The notes beneath the pieces were generated by a model. The model worked only from the letters and a program-made list of their open reading frames with translations. It made no database searches and was not told the DNA's origin. A stretch of DNA of 64,000 nt from Tupaia tana (lineage: Eukaryota; Chordata; Mammalia; Scandentia; Tupaiidae). Location: NCBI GenBank assembly GCA_026018925.1, contig JAKSZU010000012.1, positions 31,614,055 through 31,678,054 of the forward strand. The letters run 5' to 3'. Made by a program: the position numbers and the translations under genes. Shown piece by piece: positions 59,501 through 62,408 of the stretch. The number at the start of each line of letters is the position of its first letter. Position 1 is the stretch's first letter.

Positions 59501-62408
59501 GGCTCTTCAGACTTTTCTAATTTAGGCTATTGAGTAAAAAACAGCTCTTAATTTAATTTTATCCCATTAATGCAGTTACATAATGCTTTTGAAAGTGCCT
59601 GTGAGATGGGCATGGTCTGGGAATCATAATTGCTGAACTAATAGACATGCCATGGAAATTCCGTAAGTATTTTAGACCTACATTTCTGAAGCTTTGCTGA
59701 CTGCTCATTTCTTGAAGATGTTGCTAAAATTAAAATTTCAGTTCAGTAGGTCAGAGGTGGACCTAAGAGTCTACATTTCTAATAAGCTTACAAGAGAGTC
59801 TAGTGCCTCTTGCCTAGTTGATGCGTAGTTTGAGCAGCAAGGCCTTCACTAATACTTAGTATAGATATAAAGTTTACCAGTGTATTTTAGCCTCTCAGTG
59901 GACAGGAGCTGTCTAGTGTATTACTGCATTGCTAAGAGAAATACCAGAGACAGGATAATATATAAAGAAAATAGAGGTCTATTTGCAAGACTCATGATTT
60001 TGGTGGCTAGAAATTCCAAAGGCGTCACAAAATGGTGGAAGACAACTTTGAGGAGAGCTGAGTTTAGTCTGTATCCACGTGGCCTCTACCTGCCTCATTT
60101 CCTGTCCTTATTTACACTCTAGAACTCAGTTATGGGGGCTCCACCCTGATGACTTTTATCACACCCAGAGCCCTACACTGGATTGCCATGAAAGAATTAA
60201 GCTTTCACTTAACACCTTTGTAATGCAGTCATGCCCAACACATGAACCCATAGGGAACATTGACCCACCAAGACCAGATTCCAAAATATGAACTTTTGGG
60301 GAGTAGACCATTATCTAAACTATAATAGAAGTCATCAAAGTGAATTCTAGGTTCTTTTTTTTTTTTTCTTTTTCTTTTTTTTTTTTTTTGTTTGAGGTTT
60401 TCTTGCTATAGGGCATGTGCGCTTGCCAGAAAGACAGAGACAGAGAGACATAAAGCGAGAAATCACCCCCTGGGGGGATGGGCATGCACGCACATGCACC
60501 CTGTGTGACTTTAAGCTACCAGGTCCGGGACTTGAACCGTGGTTGACTACATGGGAGTCCAGCGACATAGCCATTACACCAACTGCTGGTCCCTGAATTC
60601 TAGGTTCTTAAACATAAAGACAAATTCTAGGAATTCTTAGAGAGGAGATTGTTAATTAGTCTTTCAGTGATAAGACGAATAAGAATGAAAGAATGCTTGG
60701 GTAGATATAGCCAGTTGACTTCAGAATGGTCGATCTGTGAGTGCATAATACCATTGAAGAGTACTTGCCAAAGATGACTAGGTACATCTGAACATCCCAT
60801 GCGGTAGTAGTACCCTGTTTTTACAGGGAAGAAAAGAATATCAGTTCTCAAAGTGTGGTCCCCAGGAGCAGTATGAATCTTATTTGGAAATATATTAGAA
60901 AAGGAACTTCTCAGGTCCTACCTCAGACTTTCTACATCTGAAACTCTAGAAAAGGAATTCAGCATTCTGTATTTTAACAAGTCAGATGACTCTGTTGTGT
61001 GTTAAAGTTGGAGATTATACAGGTGACAGACTAAGCAGAACACAGATCTATTTGACAATTTGACTAATGTATTTTTAGAAATAATTATCAATACTTAAGA
61101 GCTTGAAACTCACTTTTTAATAAGAAAAAAATTCTTTCACTTGAATTATTTGAGTATCTTTAGGCATATCAAGTTATTCTTTTCAGCTAAGATGTTTTCC
61201 CTCATGTCTCTGTGTCACTTGGTGCAACCAGAAAGGCCTAGAAAGAATTTAGATGACATTGGTGGTATGGCTGCTCCTGCAGCTCCCTGAAGTGACAGGA
61301 AGGCGGCCTCCACAGTTTCTTGTAGTGGGAGTATGTATCGCAGCAGTGTTGAAGAGACCTGCATCAGCCCTGTGGCACCATATCTGTACCTGTGCCCTTT
61401 GGGGCCATAGTTCTTTTCCAAGTTTCCATGGGACGGTGCTGTGCATTTTAATGATATAGAAAAGGCAAAATTATGTCTTTGGCTGATAGGGAGTAAGAAC
61501 TGGTAACTTTGTTTCTCATTGTATCATTGTCTTTCCTTAACATTATCAAGTGTGTCACCTGATAGGGTTTGGTTGGGACAGTAACCTTCTTGATGTGGAC
61601 TAATACTACACCTTGAGTTAATTAACTGTCATTCAGAACTACCACCCGAACAATGGAGTAGGGAATCTCCAATTCTCTTTACTTGGAATGTGTAGAGAGC
61701 TAGCCAGGAGGACCCATGGCTTCAAGCCTAGCTAGACAGAATGGGGGCTGGTGAGCAGACCAGAGGTTTAAGACCAGGAAAACCAGCAGTGGAAATGGAC
61801 AGGCACTGGGAGCCAAGGAGATAAGACTCAAGAAGCCAGTCAAAATATGGAGTCAAGCAGGTTTCAAGATCTTTCAAGGAAGTTAGCTCACATAGACCAG
61901 TACCCAGATAAAGGATACCGGCAACTAACTGGCAAAGGCCCATTTACAGATATGGGGCGTAGCAGCAGGGGAAGAAGGGTAAATGGCAATGCTCAGCTCT
62001 AGCTAGAGGCTGCCTGAGCTCTGGATCCCACCTACTTCCTACCGAGGTTAGAGATAATCTCCCAGTGGGAGGAACATTGAGTACAAGGTGCACATACTTA
62101 CTTGATCAGAGGCTCTGAAGTGATAGGTGTGAGCCAGACATCTCATTCTCTTGACAGAGCAAGTGACTCCAGCCACTCATGTTTCATTTTTTCCCCTTCT
62201 GTCAGTGACTGAAAAAGTCTATGAGAGTGAATCCTGCACAGATAGTGAAGAGGAAATGAAGCCGAAGACACCCTCTGTACACAGACCCTCTGCAATGGCA
62301 GTGAAGAAGGAACCGAAAGAGGAACGCAAGGGCCCGAAGAAAGGGACTGCTGCTCTAGGCAAAGCCAACAGACAAGTGTCCATCACAGGCTTCTTCCAGA
62401 GGAAGTAA
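12858..62408 (+). CDS. POLD3: DNA polymerase delta subunit 3 (p66/p68), 12 exons, complete
   Basis: POLD3 is the accessory subunit that joins the POLD1-POLD2 core of replicative polymerase delta to PCNA; it also serves in polymerase zeta (REV3L-REV7-POLD2-POLD3) for translesion synthesis, and acts in the nucleus. The coding sequence is the join of 12858-12917, 14226-14281, 24370-24472, 29991-30030, 31530-31662, 38004-38268, 39890-39962, 44519-44684, 48865-48971, 55946-56058, 56875-56953 and 62206-62408: 1398 nt, 465 aa plus TAA. Human POLD3 is 466 aa. Residues 1 to about 140 are the winged-helix POLD2-binding region; F237-F238 form the REV1-interacting motif; K317-R322 is a basic, NLS-like cluster beside acidic SSEDE; 345-369 is proline-rich; V431-K-K-E434 is a sumoylation-type site; Q455-F462 is the PIP box. 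The start has a strong Kozak context (CACCATGG) and no upstream ATG in the nearest 90 bp. No frameshift or premature stop is seen, so it looks functional. Confidence 0.97.
12918..14225 (+). other. POLD3 intron 1
   Basis: 1.3 kb, GTGAGG...CCAG. The first 240 bp are CpG-rich island; MIR-like fragments lie near 13200-13560; an AT microsatellite-like tract (ATATATACATATATATAC) lies at 13940-13965. It has no SINE, the only intron besides 10 so clean. Confidence 0.75.
14226..14281 (+). CDS. POLD3: POLD3 coding exon 2 (residues 21-39)
   Basis: Follows acceptor TTCTTCTTCCAG and ends before GTAAGT at 14282, with two bases of codon 39 left over. Encodes VTYKWLSYTLGVHVNQAK, part of the winged-helix region that contacts POLD2 in this family. 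At 56 bp it is too short to show up as an open reading frame by itself. Confidence 0.97.
15049..15291 (+). mobile_element. Older SINE (type B), sense
   Basis: GGCCAGCCCTGTGACCTAGT head, diverged B box, ends CTCTGACAAATAAAAAAGAA plus A-tail. Imperfect flanks TTGATCTC / CTGATCTC. Confidence 0.7.
15517..15752 (+). mobile_element. tRNA-derived SINE, sense
   Basis: GGACCCGTAGGTGGCATGGT head to CCCTATAACAAAACTAAAAA tail. Confidence 0.72.
15899..16160 (-). mobile_element. tRNA-derived SINE, antisense
   Basis: Poly-T, GCTATAGGGCATGTGCACTT body start, head ending CACCCACTGGCCA. Confidence 0.78.
16237..16490 (-). mobile_element. Type A SINE, antisense, 16-bp target duplications
   Basis: Flanked by AACATGCCTATTTCTT (16221-16236) and AACATGCCAACTTCTT (16491-16506), two mismatches. 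Head ends CCAACTGCTGGTCCC. Confidence 0.82.
16507..16664 (-). mobile_element. L2 fragment, antisense
   Basis: GACCTTTGTATCTTTCTCTC then TGCTTGGGATGCTCTTCTCC and TTCCCGAATGCTCAG follow the reversed L2 3' text, as at 21650-21800. Confidence 0.6.
16668..17012 (-). mobile_element. L1M 3' fragment, antisense
   Basis: CCATCACCACAATCGATTTT, AAGCATGTACCCCTTGGTAG, TTCTTTCACTCAGCATATTT and ATTGTAGCATGTATCTGTAC are reversed L1M 3' text. Confidence 0.7.
17013..17165 (-). mobile_element. Truncated old SINE, antisense
   Basis: AACCCCTTCTCCACTTCTCC to TTAACCACTAGGTTAGG: the body and head of an old copy without its tail. Confidence 0.5.
17301..17574 (-). mobile_element. tRNA-derived SINE with (GA)n, antisense
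   Basis: Poly-T, TCGCTATAGGTTGTGCTTGC body start, (GA)15 at 17351-17381, head ending CACCTGCTGGCCCC. Confidence 0.78.
17577..17690 (-). mobile_element. L2 fragment, antisense
   Basis: CCCACTAGAATATAAGCTGC then ATGAAGATAGGAAATTTG is the reversed L2 tail; probably the continuation of 16507-16664. Confidence 0.55.
17690..18425. repeat. Ancient repeat split by a SINE, family not named
   Basis: AACTCACCCCAAAATTTAGG, TTTATGTCTATGTCTGACAG, GGCCTGGGCTTCTCAG and, after the SINE, TAGCCTTGGAAGTCAAGCAG and CAAATTCAAGGGGTGGGGA make one old LTR- or DNA-type repeat. Related to 2235-2560. Confidence 0.45.
18070..18339 (-). mobile_element. Young type A SINE, antisense, 13-bp target duplications
   Basis: Flanked by AGCCAGTTGACTT (18057-18069) and AGCCAGCTGACTT (18340-18352). 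Poly-T, CCCCCCAGGGGGG core, head with GGTCGACTACATGGGAGTCC in reverse sense. Confidence 0.85.
18490..18655 (-). mobile_element. MIR remnant, antisense
   Basis: TCACATAATCTTTATAACAA, then TGAGAGAACTGAGACTTAGA: reversed MIR core. Confidence 0.6.
18857..19078 (+). mobile_element. Divergent SINE, type D
   Basis: GGGCCAGACAGTGACACAGT head, ...CACTCGTGTGCCCATG..., then GTGTGCTC and (CT)n, ending GCTTATGGAGAAAATAAATA. The ending shared with 27810-27955 and 46297-46505 (CT-run then CATGGAAGAAAT) marks a separate family. Confidence 0.6.
19122..19372. mobile_element. Mariner-type MITE split by a SINE
   Basis: Left arm TATTGGGTCGTCTGGAAAGT (19123) and right arm GAGACTTTTTCAATAACCTA (19350) are inverted relatives of the arms at 37023 and 50396. 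A short SINE (19177-19337) lies between them. Confidence 0.65.
19177..19337 (+). mobile_element. Short SINE (type C) nested in a MITE
   Basis: GGGGACTAGCAGGTGGCGTG head, GCTTGCTTTCTC, (CT)n, GGTCAAATTAAAATAAATGA tail. Together with 9575 it shows the simple head-plus-AT-tail layout of this type. Confidence 0.75.
19632..19879 (-). mobile_element. SINE, antisense; first of a pair
   Basis: TTTTTTTAAGAGAG, TGTAGGGTGTGTATGCTTGC body start, head ending TCATCTGCTGGTCCCC, then AGAAATTTTT. Confidence 0.75.
19891..20104 (-). mobile_element. Young type A SINE with internal head deletion; second of a pair
   Basis: AGAAATTTTT (19881 and 20105) flanks a near-consensus body. The head jumps from GGGTCCGGGACG to CTAACTGCTGGTTCCC, losing about 47 bp that include the B box and anticodon-arm region. 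It therefore lacks an intact pol III promoter. Confidence 0.82.
20131..20356 (+). mobile_element. Older SINE (type B), sense
   Basis: GGGCTGTCTCCATAGCCTAG head, ends CCCTCTGGCAGTTAAAAATA. Confidence 0.65.
20655..21130. mobile_element. L2 remnant
   Basis: CTCAAGGAGCTTATAGTCTA and GAGAAGAGCATTCCAGGCAG are strong L2 phrases (body near the 3' end). Confidence 0.6.
21918..22179 (-). mobile_element. Type A SINE, antisense, inside L2
   Basis: TTTTTGCTATAGGGTGCGTG body start, head ending TATTTGCTGGTTCC. Part of the head (before GGTCGACTACATGGGAG) is shortened. Confidence 0.78.
22183..22436 (-). mobile_element. Type A/B SINE, antisense, inside L2
   Basis: Directly follows the previous SINE: TTTTTGCTATAGGGTGCATG body start, head ending CCATCTTCTGGTCCC. 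Confidence 0.78.
22600..22830. mobile_element. L2 remnant
   Basis: ATGACTTCCAGATTTCTGGC then TTGGGTGGTTTGAGCAG is L2-type text. Confidence 0.45.
23570..23838 (+). mobile_element. Young type A SINE, sense, perfect target duplication
   Basis: Flanked by AGAATCATTTGTC before and after the poly-A (23557-23569 and about 23840-23852). Clear A box (TTGGCGTAAAGG) and B box (GGTTCGAGTCC), full body, A20 tail. Among the youngest copies. Confidence 0.9.
24370..24472 (+). CDS. POLD3: POLD3 coding exon 3 (residues 39-73)
   Basis: Completes Q39 and continues MLYEYVEKKRKENSGAQL then HVTYLVSGSLIQNGYS, ending in phase 0 before GTAAGT. Relative to the human sequence as I recall it, the visible changes are conservative (DYVERK to EYVEKK). 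Winged-helix region. Confidence 0.97.
24827..25081 (-). mobile_element. tRNA-derived SINE, antisense, diverged
   Basis: TTTGCTATAGGTTGTGTGCA body start, head ending CCACCTGCTAGCCC. Confidence 0.68.
25100..25313 (+). mobile_element. Divergent SINE-like repeat (type D/E)
   Basis: GGCCCAGCCAGTGTGACCCT head, ends TCTCTCTCTCAATAAGTAAA. B-box-like part diverged. Confidence 0.45.
25402..25578 (+). mobile_element. Type A SINE with internal body deletion
   Basis: GGACCATCAGTTAGCATAAT head, then GGGTGCATGTGCGTG joins directly to TCTCTCTGTCTGTCTGGCGA. The middle (about 95 bp with the CCCCCC core) is missing. A19 tail; imperfect flanks AAGACATTTAA / AAGGCATTTAA. Confidence 0.82.
25633..25897 (-). mobile_element. 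Young type A SINE, antisense
   Basis: Flanked by AACCACAATATT on both sides. Near-consensus: GCTATAGGGCGCGTGCGCTC, CCCCCCAGGGGGG, CGAACCGCGGTCGACTACGT. A good type copy. Confidence 0.9.
27810..27960 (+). mobile_element. Divergent SINE, type D, in the mariner
   Basis: GGGCACATGCCCACAATCTG ... CGTCGAGACCCTATTAGGGG, CT-run, CACTCATGGAAGAAATTC. Left boundary uncertain. Confidence 0.55.
27977..28226 (+). mobile_element. tRNA-derived SINE, sense, in the mariner
   Basis: GGGACCAGCAGATGGCATAA head, body to CCCTATAGCAAAAATCTTTC and an A-rich tail. Confidence 0.8.
28960..29830 (-). mobile_element. Old L1 fragment, antisense
   Basis: GTGCCATATTGATGGATATA, TTTAGAATTTATTCTGGTAT then GTGGTGTGAGGCAGATCCAG, and AAATCCTCAGTGATCTG follow reversed L1M text. 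Diverged. Confidence 0.5.
29991..30030 (+). CDS. POLD3: POLD3 coding exon 4 (residues 74-86)
   Basis: A 40 bp micro-exon encoding CHKVAVVREDKLE plus the first base of codon 87. Acceptor TTCTTTATAG, donor GTAAGT. Its place is fixed by the frame of exons 3 and 5 and by the conserved KVAVVRE text. Confidence 0.96.
30031..31529 (+). other. POLD3 intron 4
   Basis: 1.5 kb with one SINE at 30680-30931 and MIR/L2-like text at 31250-31370 (TTACTGAGTGTCCACTTTAT). 30031-30679 is AT-rich with nothing recognised. Confidence 0.7.
30680..30931 (-). mobile_element. tRNA-derived SINE, antisense
   Basis: TTTTTTAATGTAGGGAGTGT body start, head ending CCACTGGCTGACCC. Old copy. Confidence 0.65.
31530..31662 (+). 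CDS. POLD3: POLD3 coding exon 5 (residues 87-131)
   Basis: Encodes AVKSKLAVTASIHVYSIQK followed by AMLKDSGPLFNTDYDILKSN and LQNCS, the end of the winged-helix domain. The acceptor is a CAGCAG tandem (31527-31532). Use of the first AG gives A87; use of the second would delete only that alanine. Donor GTAAGC at 31663. Confidence 0.96.
32245..32532 (-). mobile_element. Divergent SINE-like repeat (type E), antisense
   Basis: TTTATTCATTTATTCCAAGA tail, AGAGGCAAGAGAGT, ...CATGAAACAGCAACCTTCCC..., ends GCTGTACCAGTGTCC. Resembles 39314-39514. Confidence 0.45.
32540..32787 (-). mobile_element. tRNA-derived SINE, antisense, diverged
   Basis: TTTCCTTTATTCGCGATAGT, GAGAGAGAGGAAGG, (CA)n at 32660-32678, head ending ACCACCCAACTGGGCC. 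Confidence 0.6.
32890..33960. mobile_element. L2, long remnant
   Basis: CTCCTGAGTACCTACAACAT, TTTAGACTTAATTCTAAGAA, TTTTAGAATGATCATTGGCT, and ACATGTTGAGTTTGAGAAGT are consecutive L2 3' phrases in order. About 1 kb retained. Confidence 0.62.
34480..34590 (-). mobile_element. L2 tail, antisense
   Basis: GTAAGTTCCACAAAAACAGG then GATCGTGTCTGTTG and CCTGGAACATGGAAAGCTTT: reversed L2 end. Confidence 0.5.
35084..35316 (+). mobile_element. Young type A SINE with truncated head, perfect 18-bp target duplication
   Basis: Flanked by AAGAAGTGCTGTGACAAG at 35066-35083 and 35317-35334. The head starts GGGAACCAGC and jumps to GTGGACCACGGTTCG, so the A box and anticodon-arm region are gone although the 5' end is intact. 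Body otherwise near consensus, A20 tail. Confidence 0.9.
35935..36015. mobile_element. L2 fragment
   Basis: CACTTGCTGTGTGCCAGGTT then TTGTGCTAGGTGCC is L2 3' text. Confidence 0.5.
36543..36564. repeat. Poly-T tract
   Basis: About 22 T in a row without a SINE body attached; possibly the orphan tail of a 5'-truncated retrocopy. Confidence 0.6.
36670..36942 (-). mobile_element. Young type A SINE, antisense, perfect 16-bp target duplication
   Basis: Flanked by CAAGTCATTCACTTCT at 36654-36669 and 36943-36958. GCTGTAGGGCACGTGCGCTT body start, CCCCCCAGGGGGG core, intact head. Confidence 0.92.
37023..37108. mobile_element. Mariner-type MITE (about 85 bp)
   Basis: Inverted arms GGGTTGTCAGAAAAGTCATG (37024) and CATGACTTTTCGATGACCC (37089-37107) around a poly-T centre. 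No coding part. Confidence 0.75.
37135..37495 (+). mobile_element. Tigger/MER2-type DNA transposon remnant
   Basis: GGTATCTGTGGAGGATTAGT, TGGCGTGGTATTTGCACATA, TACTTTAAGTCATCTCTAGC, AATACAGTGTAAATGCTGTA and ATCTGTGGATGTAGAACCCA follow the MER2/Tigger consensus in order. Confidence 0.72.
37496..37945 (+). mobile_element. Second Tigger/MER2 remnant, split by a SINE
   Basis: TGCATAACCTCTCATGAACT then TTAACTCATCTCAG repeats the middle of the previous element. After a SINE (37655-37861) the end is TAATCCACAGTTGGTTAAAC and CTGTGGATGTGGAAC. Confidence 0.6.
37655..37861 (-). mobile_element. Old SINE, antisense, in Tigger/MER2
   Basis: ATATGTGAGACAGACAAACA ... head ending GCTGCCATCTAGTCCC. Diverged. 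Confidence 0.5.
38004..38268 (+). CDS. POLD3: POLD3 coding exon 6 (residues 131-219)
   Basis: The longest coding exon, starting KFSAIQCAAAVPRAPAESSS and ending KTEVREVTN in phase 0. It covers the start of the disordered linker: a Ser/Lys stretch (148-153), a variable segment (154-181), and a hydrophobic island G190-IMGMFASKAA-200 that resembles the FF motif of the next exon. The serine run looks one residue shorter than in human, which could account for 465 versus 466 aa. Confidence 0.96.
38845..39060 (-). mobile_element. MIR, antisense
   Basis: TTATTGAGTTTCTACTGCAT, TCTTATCAATTCTGTGAGGG, TAACTTGCCTGAAGGTCATA, GGAACCAGGATTCAAATCCA: a nearly full reversed MIR. Confidence 0.72.
39263..39317. 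repeat. (TTTC)n microsatellite
   Basis: About 12 CTTT units, the tail side of the next SINE-like repeat. Confidence 0.9.
39314..39514 (-). mobile_element. Divergent SINE (type E), antisense
   Basis: TAGTTTATTTCTTCTATGTG, AATCACTGGTGTGCCTAGAA, ATATGAACCTGGGACCTTCT, ending CACCAGCTGGTCC, so the tRNA-like head is kept but the body differs from types A-C. Confidence 0.5.
39517..39768 (-). mobile_element. tRNA-derived SINE with (TTTG)n tail, antisense
   Basis: (TTTG)6 at 39517-39541, TTTTGCCAGAGAGCACATGT, head ending TCACTGACTGGCCCC. Confidence 0.7.
39890..39962 (+). CDS. POLD3: POLD3 coding exon 7 (residues 220-244), REV1-interacting motif
   Basis: Encodes ASSAGSKAPGKGNLMSNFFG then KAAM. N236-F237-F238 is the REV1-interacting FF motif (human F238-F239), through which POLD3 in polymerase zeta binds the REV1 C-terminal domain. 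Acceptor TGCTTTTAG; donor GTAAGC at 39963; phase 1. Confidence 0.96.
41034..41196 (-). mobile_element. Short SINE (type C), antisense
   Basis: TTTAGAATTATTTAATTTAA tail, TTTGACCAGAGAGGGACAGA, head ending CCACTTGCCAGCCCC. Confidence 0.75.
41289..41512 (+). mobile_element. tRNA-derived SINE (type B), sense
   Basis: GGGGCAAGCAGGTGGTGTGG head to GGCAAGCACACACACATAAG; tail eroded. Confidence 0.7.
41570..41720. mobile_element. L2 fragment
   Basis: GACTGAGCATCTGTTGTGTC then TGGCACTATTGTCCACTGG is L2 3' text. Confidence 0.45.
42197..42303 (+). promoter_or_regulatory. Four-unit CCAATCA array in LTR U3
   Basis: Four roughly 24-bp units, each with ACCAATCA followed by a CCCACC box, end 3 bp before TATAAAA. 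NF-Y-type sites; promoter activity is inferred. Confidence 0.7.
42372..42690. repeat. Degenerate minisatellite in LTR R region
   Basis: Six to seven units of 25-70 bp built on GACGACCCTGAAGAG, TGTAACACTACATC and RTCTCC. Unit lengths vary through internal loss and gain. Confidence 0.8.
43661..43907 (-). mobile_element. tRNA-derived SINE, antisense
   Basis: T-rich tail, TTTTGTGCATGCACTAACAG, head ending CCACCTGCTGGGG. Confidence 0.7.
43908..44235. mobile_element. MIR/L2-type remnants
   Basis: TAACTTGCCCAGAGTAAAGC (reversed MIR core) and TCATCTGGAAAATGAGAAGG (sense MIR core) lie within 250 bp. Confidence 0.5.
44340..44470 (-). mobile_element. L2 tail
   Basis: GTGTGAGCTCCATTCGGACA then GGGACTGTTTTTTATC and TGTCTGGCATATAATGGAGT. 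Confidence 0.55.
44519..44684 (+). CDS. POLD3: POLD3 coding exon 8 (residues 244-299)
   Basis: Encodes the charged linker beginning NKLKVNLDSEQAVKEEKRVE and ending in the basic run QQREKK. The acceptor is TTTGTAG. The donor GTAGGA is among the weaker ones in the gene. Two bases of codon 299 carry over to exon 9. Confidence 0.95.
45279..45304 (+). repeat. G-quadruplex motif, four G5 runs
   Basis: Four runs of exactly five G separated by CA each time. It is on the sense strand, so it could fold in both DNA and POLD3 pre-mRNA. Confidence 0.85.
45669..45940 (-). mobile_element. Young type A SINE, perfect 14-bp target duplication; first of a pair
   Basis: Flanked by TACTCATTGATTTT at 45655-45668 and 45941-45954. 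Poly-T, CCCCCCGGGGGG core, intact head. Confidence 0.9.
45955..46099 (-). mobile_element. Short SINE (type C), antisense; second of a pair
   Basis: AATTTTATTTGTTATTATTT tail, GAGAGA run, head ending CTACCTGCCAGCCCC. Followed by TACTGGTTGATTTT, a diverged third copy of the pair's target. Confidence 0.82.
46297..46505 (+). mobile_element. Divergent SINE, type D, in L1
   Basis: GGGCTGGATGGTAGTGCAGA head, TCTGGGTGTGTGTGTGCCCC, CCAAGACCCTGTTGAAGGTG, CACTCATGGAAGAAATAC end. Confidence 0.6.
46728..46975 (-). mobile_element. tRNA-derived SINE, antisense, in L1
   Basis: TTCTGGAGTACACGTGCACT body start, head ending CATGCCATGGGTTGGCTC. Confidence 0.65.
47045..47311 (-). mobile_element. Old tRNA-derived SINE, antisense, in L1
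   Basis: TTCTTTATTACCAGAGGGTT, GATTTTGGCCATGGTCTGCA, head ending GCTATATGGGGC. Diverged. Confidence 0.5.
47674..47925 (+). mobile_element. Older SINE (type B), sense
   Basis: GGCCCAGCCCTCTGGCCTAG head to ACCCTCTGACAATTAAAAAA tail. Confidence 0.7.
47976..48178 (-). mobile_element. Short SINE (type C), perfect 15-bp target duplication
   Basis: Flanked by GTAAATATTTTATTT at 47961-47975 and 48179-48193. Tail of ATTT/ATT units, CTTGATCAGAGAGAGACAGA, intact head with GAACCGTGGTCGGCC. Confidence 0.9.
48865..48971 (+). CDS. POLD3: POLD3 coding exon 9 (residues 299-335), basic/acidic cluster
   Basis: Encodes RGKRIELSDDETKETEHVKK then KRRRIKLPESESSEDE. The KKKRRRIK block is NLS-like, flanked by acidic serine clusters of casein-kinase-2 type (SDDE, SSEDE). 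I chose the second of two AG acceptors (after 48864) because it gives KKRGKR as in human. The AG at 48857-48858 would insert Ser-Asn. Donor GTGGGC at 48972. Confidence 0.93.
49499..49766 (-). mobile_element. tRNA-derived SINE, antisense; first of a pair
   Basis: TTAGCTATAGAGTGCATGCG body start, head ending ACCACCAGCTGGTCCC. Flanked by AAGAGAGTGTCAAATTCTTT (49473) and AAGAATGTCAAATATTCTTT (49767). Confidence 0.75.
49786..49970 (-). mobile_element. SINE with body deletion, perfect 19-bp target duplication; second of a pair
   Basis: Flanked by AAGAATGTCAAATATTCTT at 49767-49785 and 49971-49989. The body jumps from CTTAGGGCATCCCC to TCTTGTCCATTTTCC, so the GAGA and CCCCCC parts are lost. Confidence 0.85.
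50396..50468. mobile_element. Mariner-type MITE
   Basis: Arms TTGGATTGTCTGGAAAGTCG and CATGACTTTCCTGACAGCCT in inverted relation; same family as 19122 and 37023. Confidence 0.72.
51230..51457 (+). mobile_element. Young type A SINE, perfect 13-bp target duplication, body deletion
   Basis: Flanked by AAATATGAGCGGG at 51217-51229 and 51458-51470. Intact A box (TTAGCGTAATGG) and B box (GGTTCGAGTTC). The body lacks about 30 bp between GCGCGTGTG and GAGCAGAAGG and the CCCTATAG near the end. Confidence 0.9.
51660..51836 (-). mobile_element. Short SINE (type C) with target duplications
   Basis: Flanked by AGCCACTGGAATTTT (51645) and AGCCACTGGGATTTT (51837). Poly-T, ATCTATTTATTTAATTTGAC, head ending CCACCTGCCAGCCC. 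Confidence 0.87.
51955..52095 (+). mobile_element. MIR remnant, sense
   Basis: ACTGGGTGACTTCAGGCAGA, TACTTAACCTTAAATCC, CATCTCTAGAATGGGGATG. Confidence 0.6.
52119..52372 (+). mobile_element. tRNA-derived SINE, sense
   Basis: GGCCAGCGGGTGGTGTGCTG head to CGCCCTTTGACAAAAACC and an A-rich tail. Confidence 0.75.
52425..52657 (-). mobile_element. Divergent SINE, antisense (type D)
   Basis: TTTTGTTTCATGAATAAGTG, GACAGAGAGAGAGTGACAAA, ...ATCCTGGGCACACATGTGCC..., ends TGCCACTCGCTGCCTAGC. The CATGAATAAG start corresponds to the type D end. Confidence 0.55.
53432..53705 (+). mobile_element. tRNA-derived SINE with (TA)n, sense
   Basis: GGCCAGCCAGTGGTGTGGTG head, (TA)n at 53523-53568 in place of the CA-rich part, end CCCTATAGCAGATTTT. 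Confidence 0.75.
53523..53568. repeat. (TA)n microsatellite
   Basis: About 22 TA units inside the SINE body. Confidence 0.92.
53712..53968 (-). mobile_element. tRNA-derived SINE, antisense
   Basis: ATTTATTTGTTCACTTATTT tail, TTGCTATAGGGTATACATGC body start, head ending GATCTGCTGGTC. Confidence 0.75.
54083..54333 (-). mobile_element. tRNA-derived SINE, antisense
   Basis: ATTTTTGTCATAGGGCACAA body start, head ending CCATCTGCTGGTCC. Confidence 0.72.
55500..55735 (+). mobile_element. MIR, sense
   Basis: TATGACCTTGGCAAGTTAAG, AGGGCTGTTGTGAGGATACA, ACATGGTAAATAAAGCC: a nearly full MIR shortly upstream of exon 10. Confidence 0.75.
55946..56058 (+). CDS. POLD3: POLD3 coding exon 10 (residues 335-372), proline-rich
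   Basis: Encodes VFPDSPGAYEAESPSPPPPV followed by SPPPEPVPKIEPEPPPIK; 17 of 38 residues are proline. It contains several SP sites. Acceptor TTATTTCAG, donor GTAAAT at 56059, phase 0. Confidence 0.96.
56059..56874 (+). other. POLD3 intron 10
   Basis: 0.8 kb, GTAAAT...TTTTAG. No repeat element recognised; a reading frame at 56176-56388 has no known product. Confidence 0.7.
56875..56953 (+). CDS. POLD3: POLD3 coding exon 11 (residues 373-399)
   Basis: Encodes SSSGEHKRKRKRVLKSKTFV then DDEGCM, a second strongly basic patch (KRKRKR). Acceptor ATCTTTTAG and donor GTGAGA at 56954. One base of codon 399 remains and joins TG of exon 12 to give valine. Confidence 0.95.
57884..58189 (-). mobile_element. 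Type A SINE with (TTTC)n tail and C13/G7 core
   Basis: CAAATTTCT flanks both ends. CT-rich tail at 57886-57935, GCTATAGGCCACATGCACTT body start, core of C13 (58005-58017) joined directly to G7, T, G7. Head ends CCATCTGCTAGTCCC. Confidence 0.82.
59880..60335 (-). mobile_element. MaLR LTR (MST/THE1-type), antisense
   Basis: TGTATTACTGCATTGCTAAG, CCAGAGACAGGATAATATAT, GACTCATGATTTTGGTGGCT, and the end ACTTTTGGGGAGTAGACC follow the reversed MST/THE1 layout (GTATTAGTCCG... AGACTGGGTAATTTATAAAG). Confidence 0.65.
60357..60593 (-). mobile_element. Young type A SINE with body deletion, perfect 16-bp target duplication
   Basis: Flanked by TGAATTCTAGGTTCTT at 60341-60356 and 60594-60609. The body jumps from CCTGGGGGGATG to GGCATGCACGCAC, losing about 45 bp. 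Intact head. Confidence 0.92.
62206..62408 (+). CDS. POLD3: POLD3 coding exon 12 (residues 399-465, stop), PIP box
   Basis: Starts VTEKVYESESCTDSEEE, passes the sumoylation-type VKKEP (human K433 region) and ends ANRQVSITGFFQRK-TAA. Q455-V-S-I458-T-G-F461-F462 is a canonical PCNA-interacting QxxIxxFF box close to the C-terminus, as in all vertebrate POLD3. Acceptor CCCCTTCTGTCAG. Confidence 0.97.

Larger units (their letters stand above)
56954..62205 (+). other. POLD3 intron 11
   Basis: 5.3 kb with only two SINEs and one MaLR LTR. 56954-57880, 58195-59875 and 60610-62205 are single-copy-looking, with no exon recognised. This is the least repeat-laden long intron. Confidence 0.65.

Noticed and set aside
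61215..61460. Overlapping 65-68 codon frames on both strands in intron 11, considered as a processed pseudogene
   Set aside because: No recognised protein in any frame, no poly-A tail and no target duplications.
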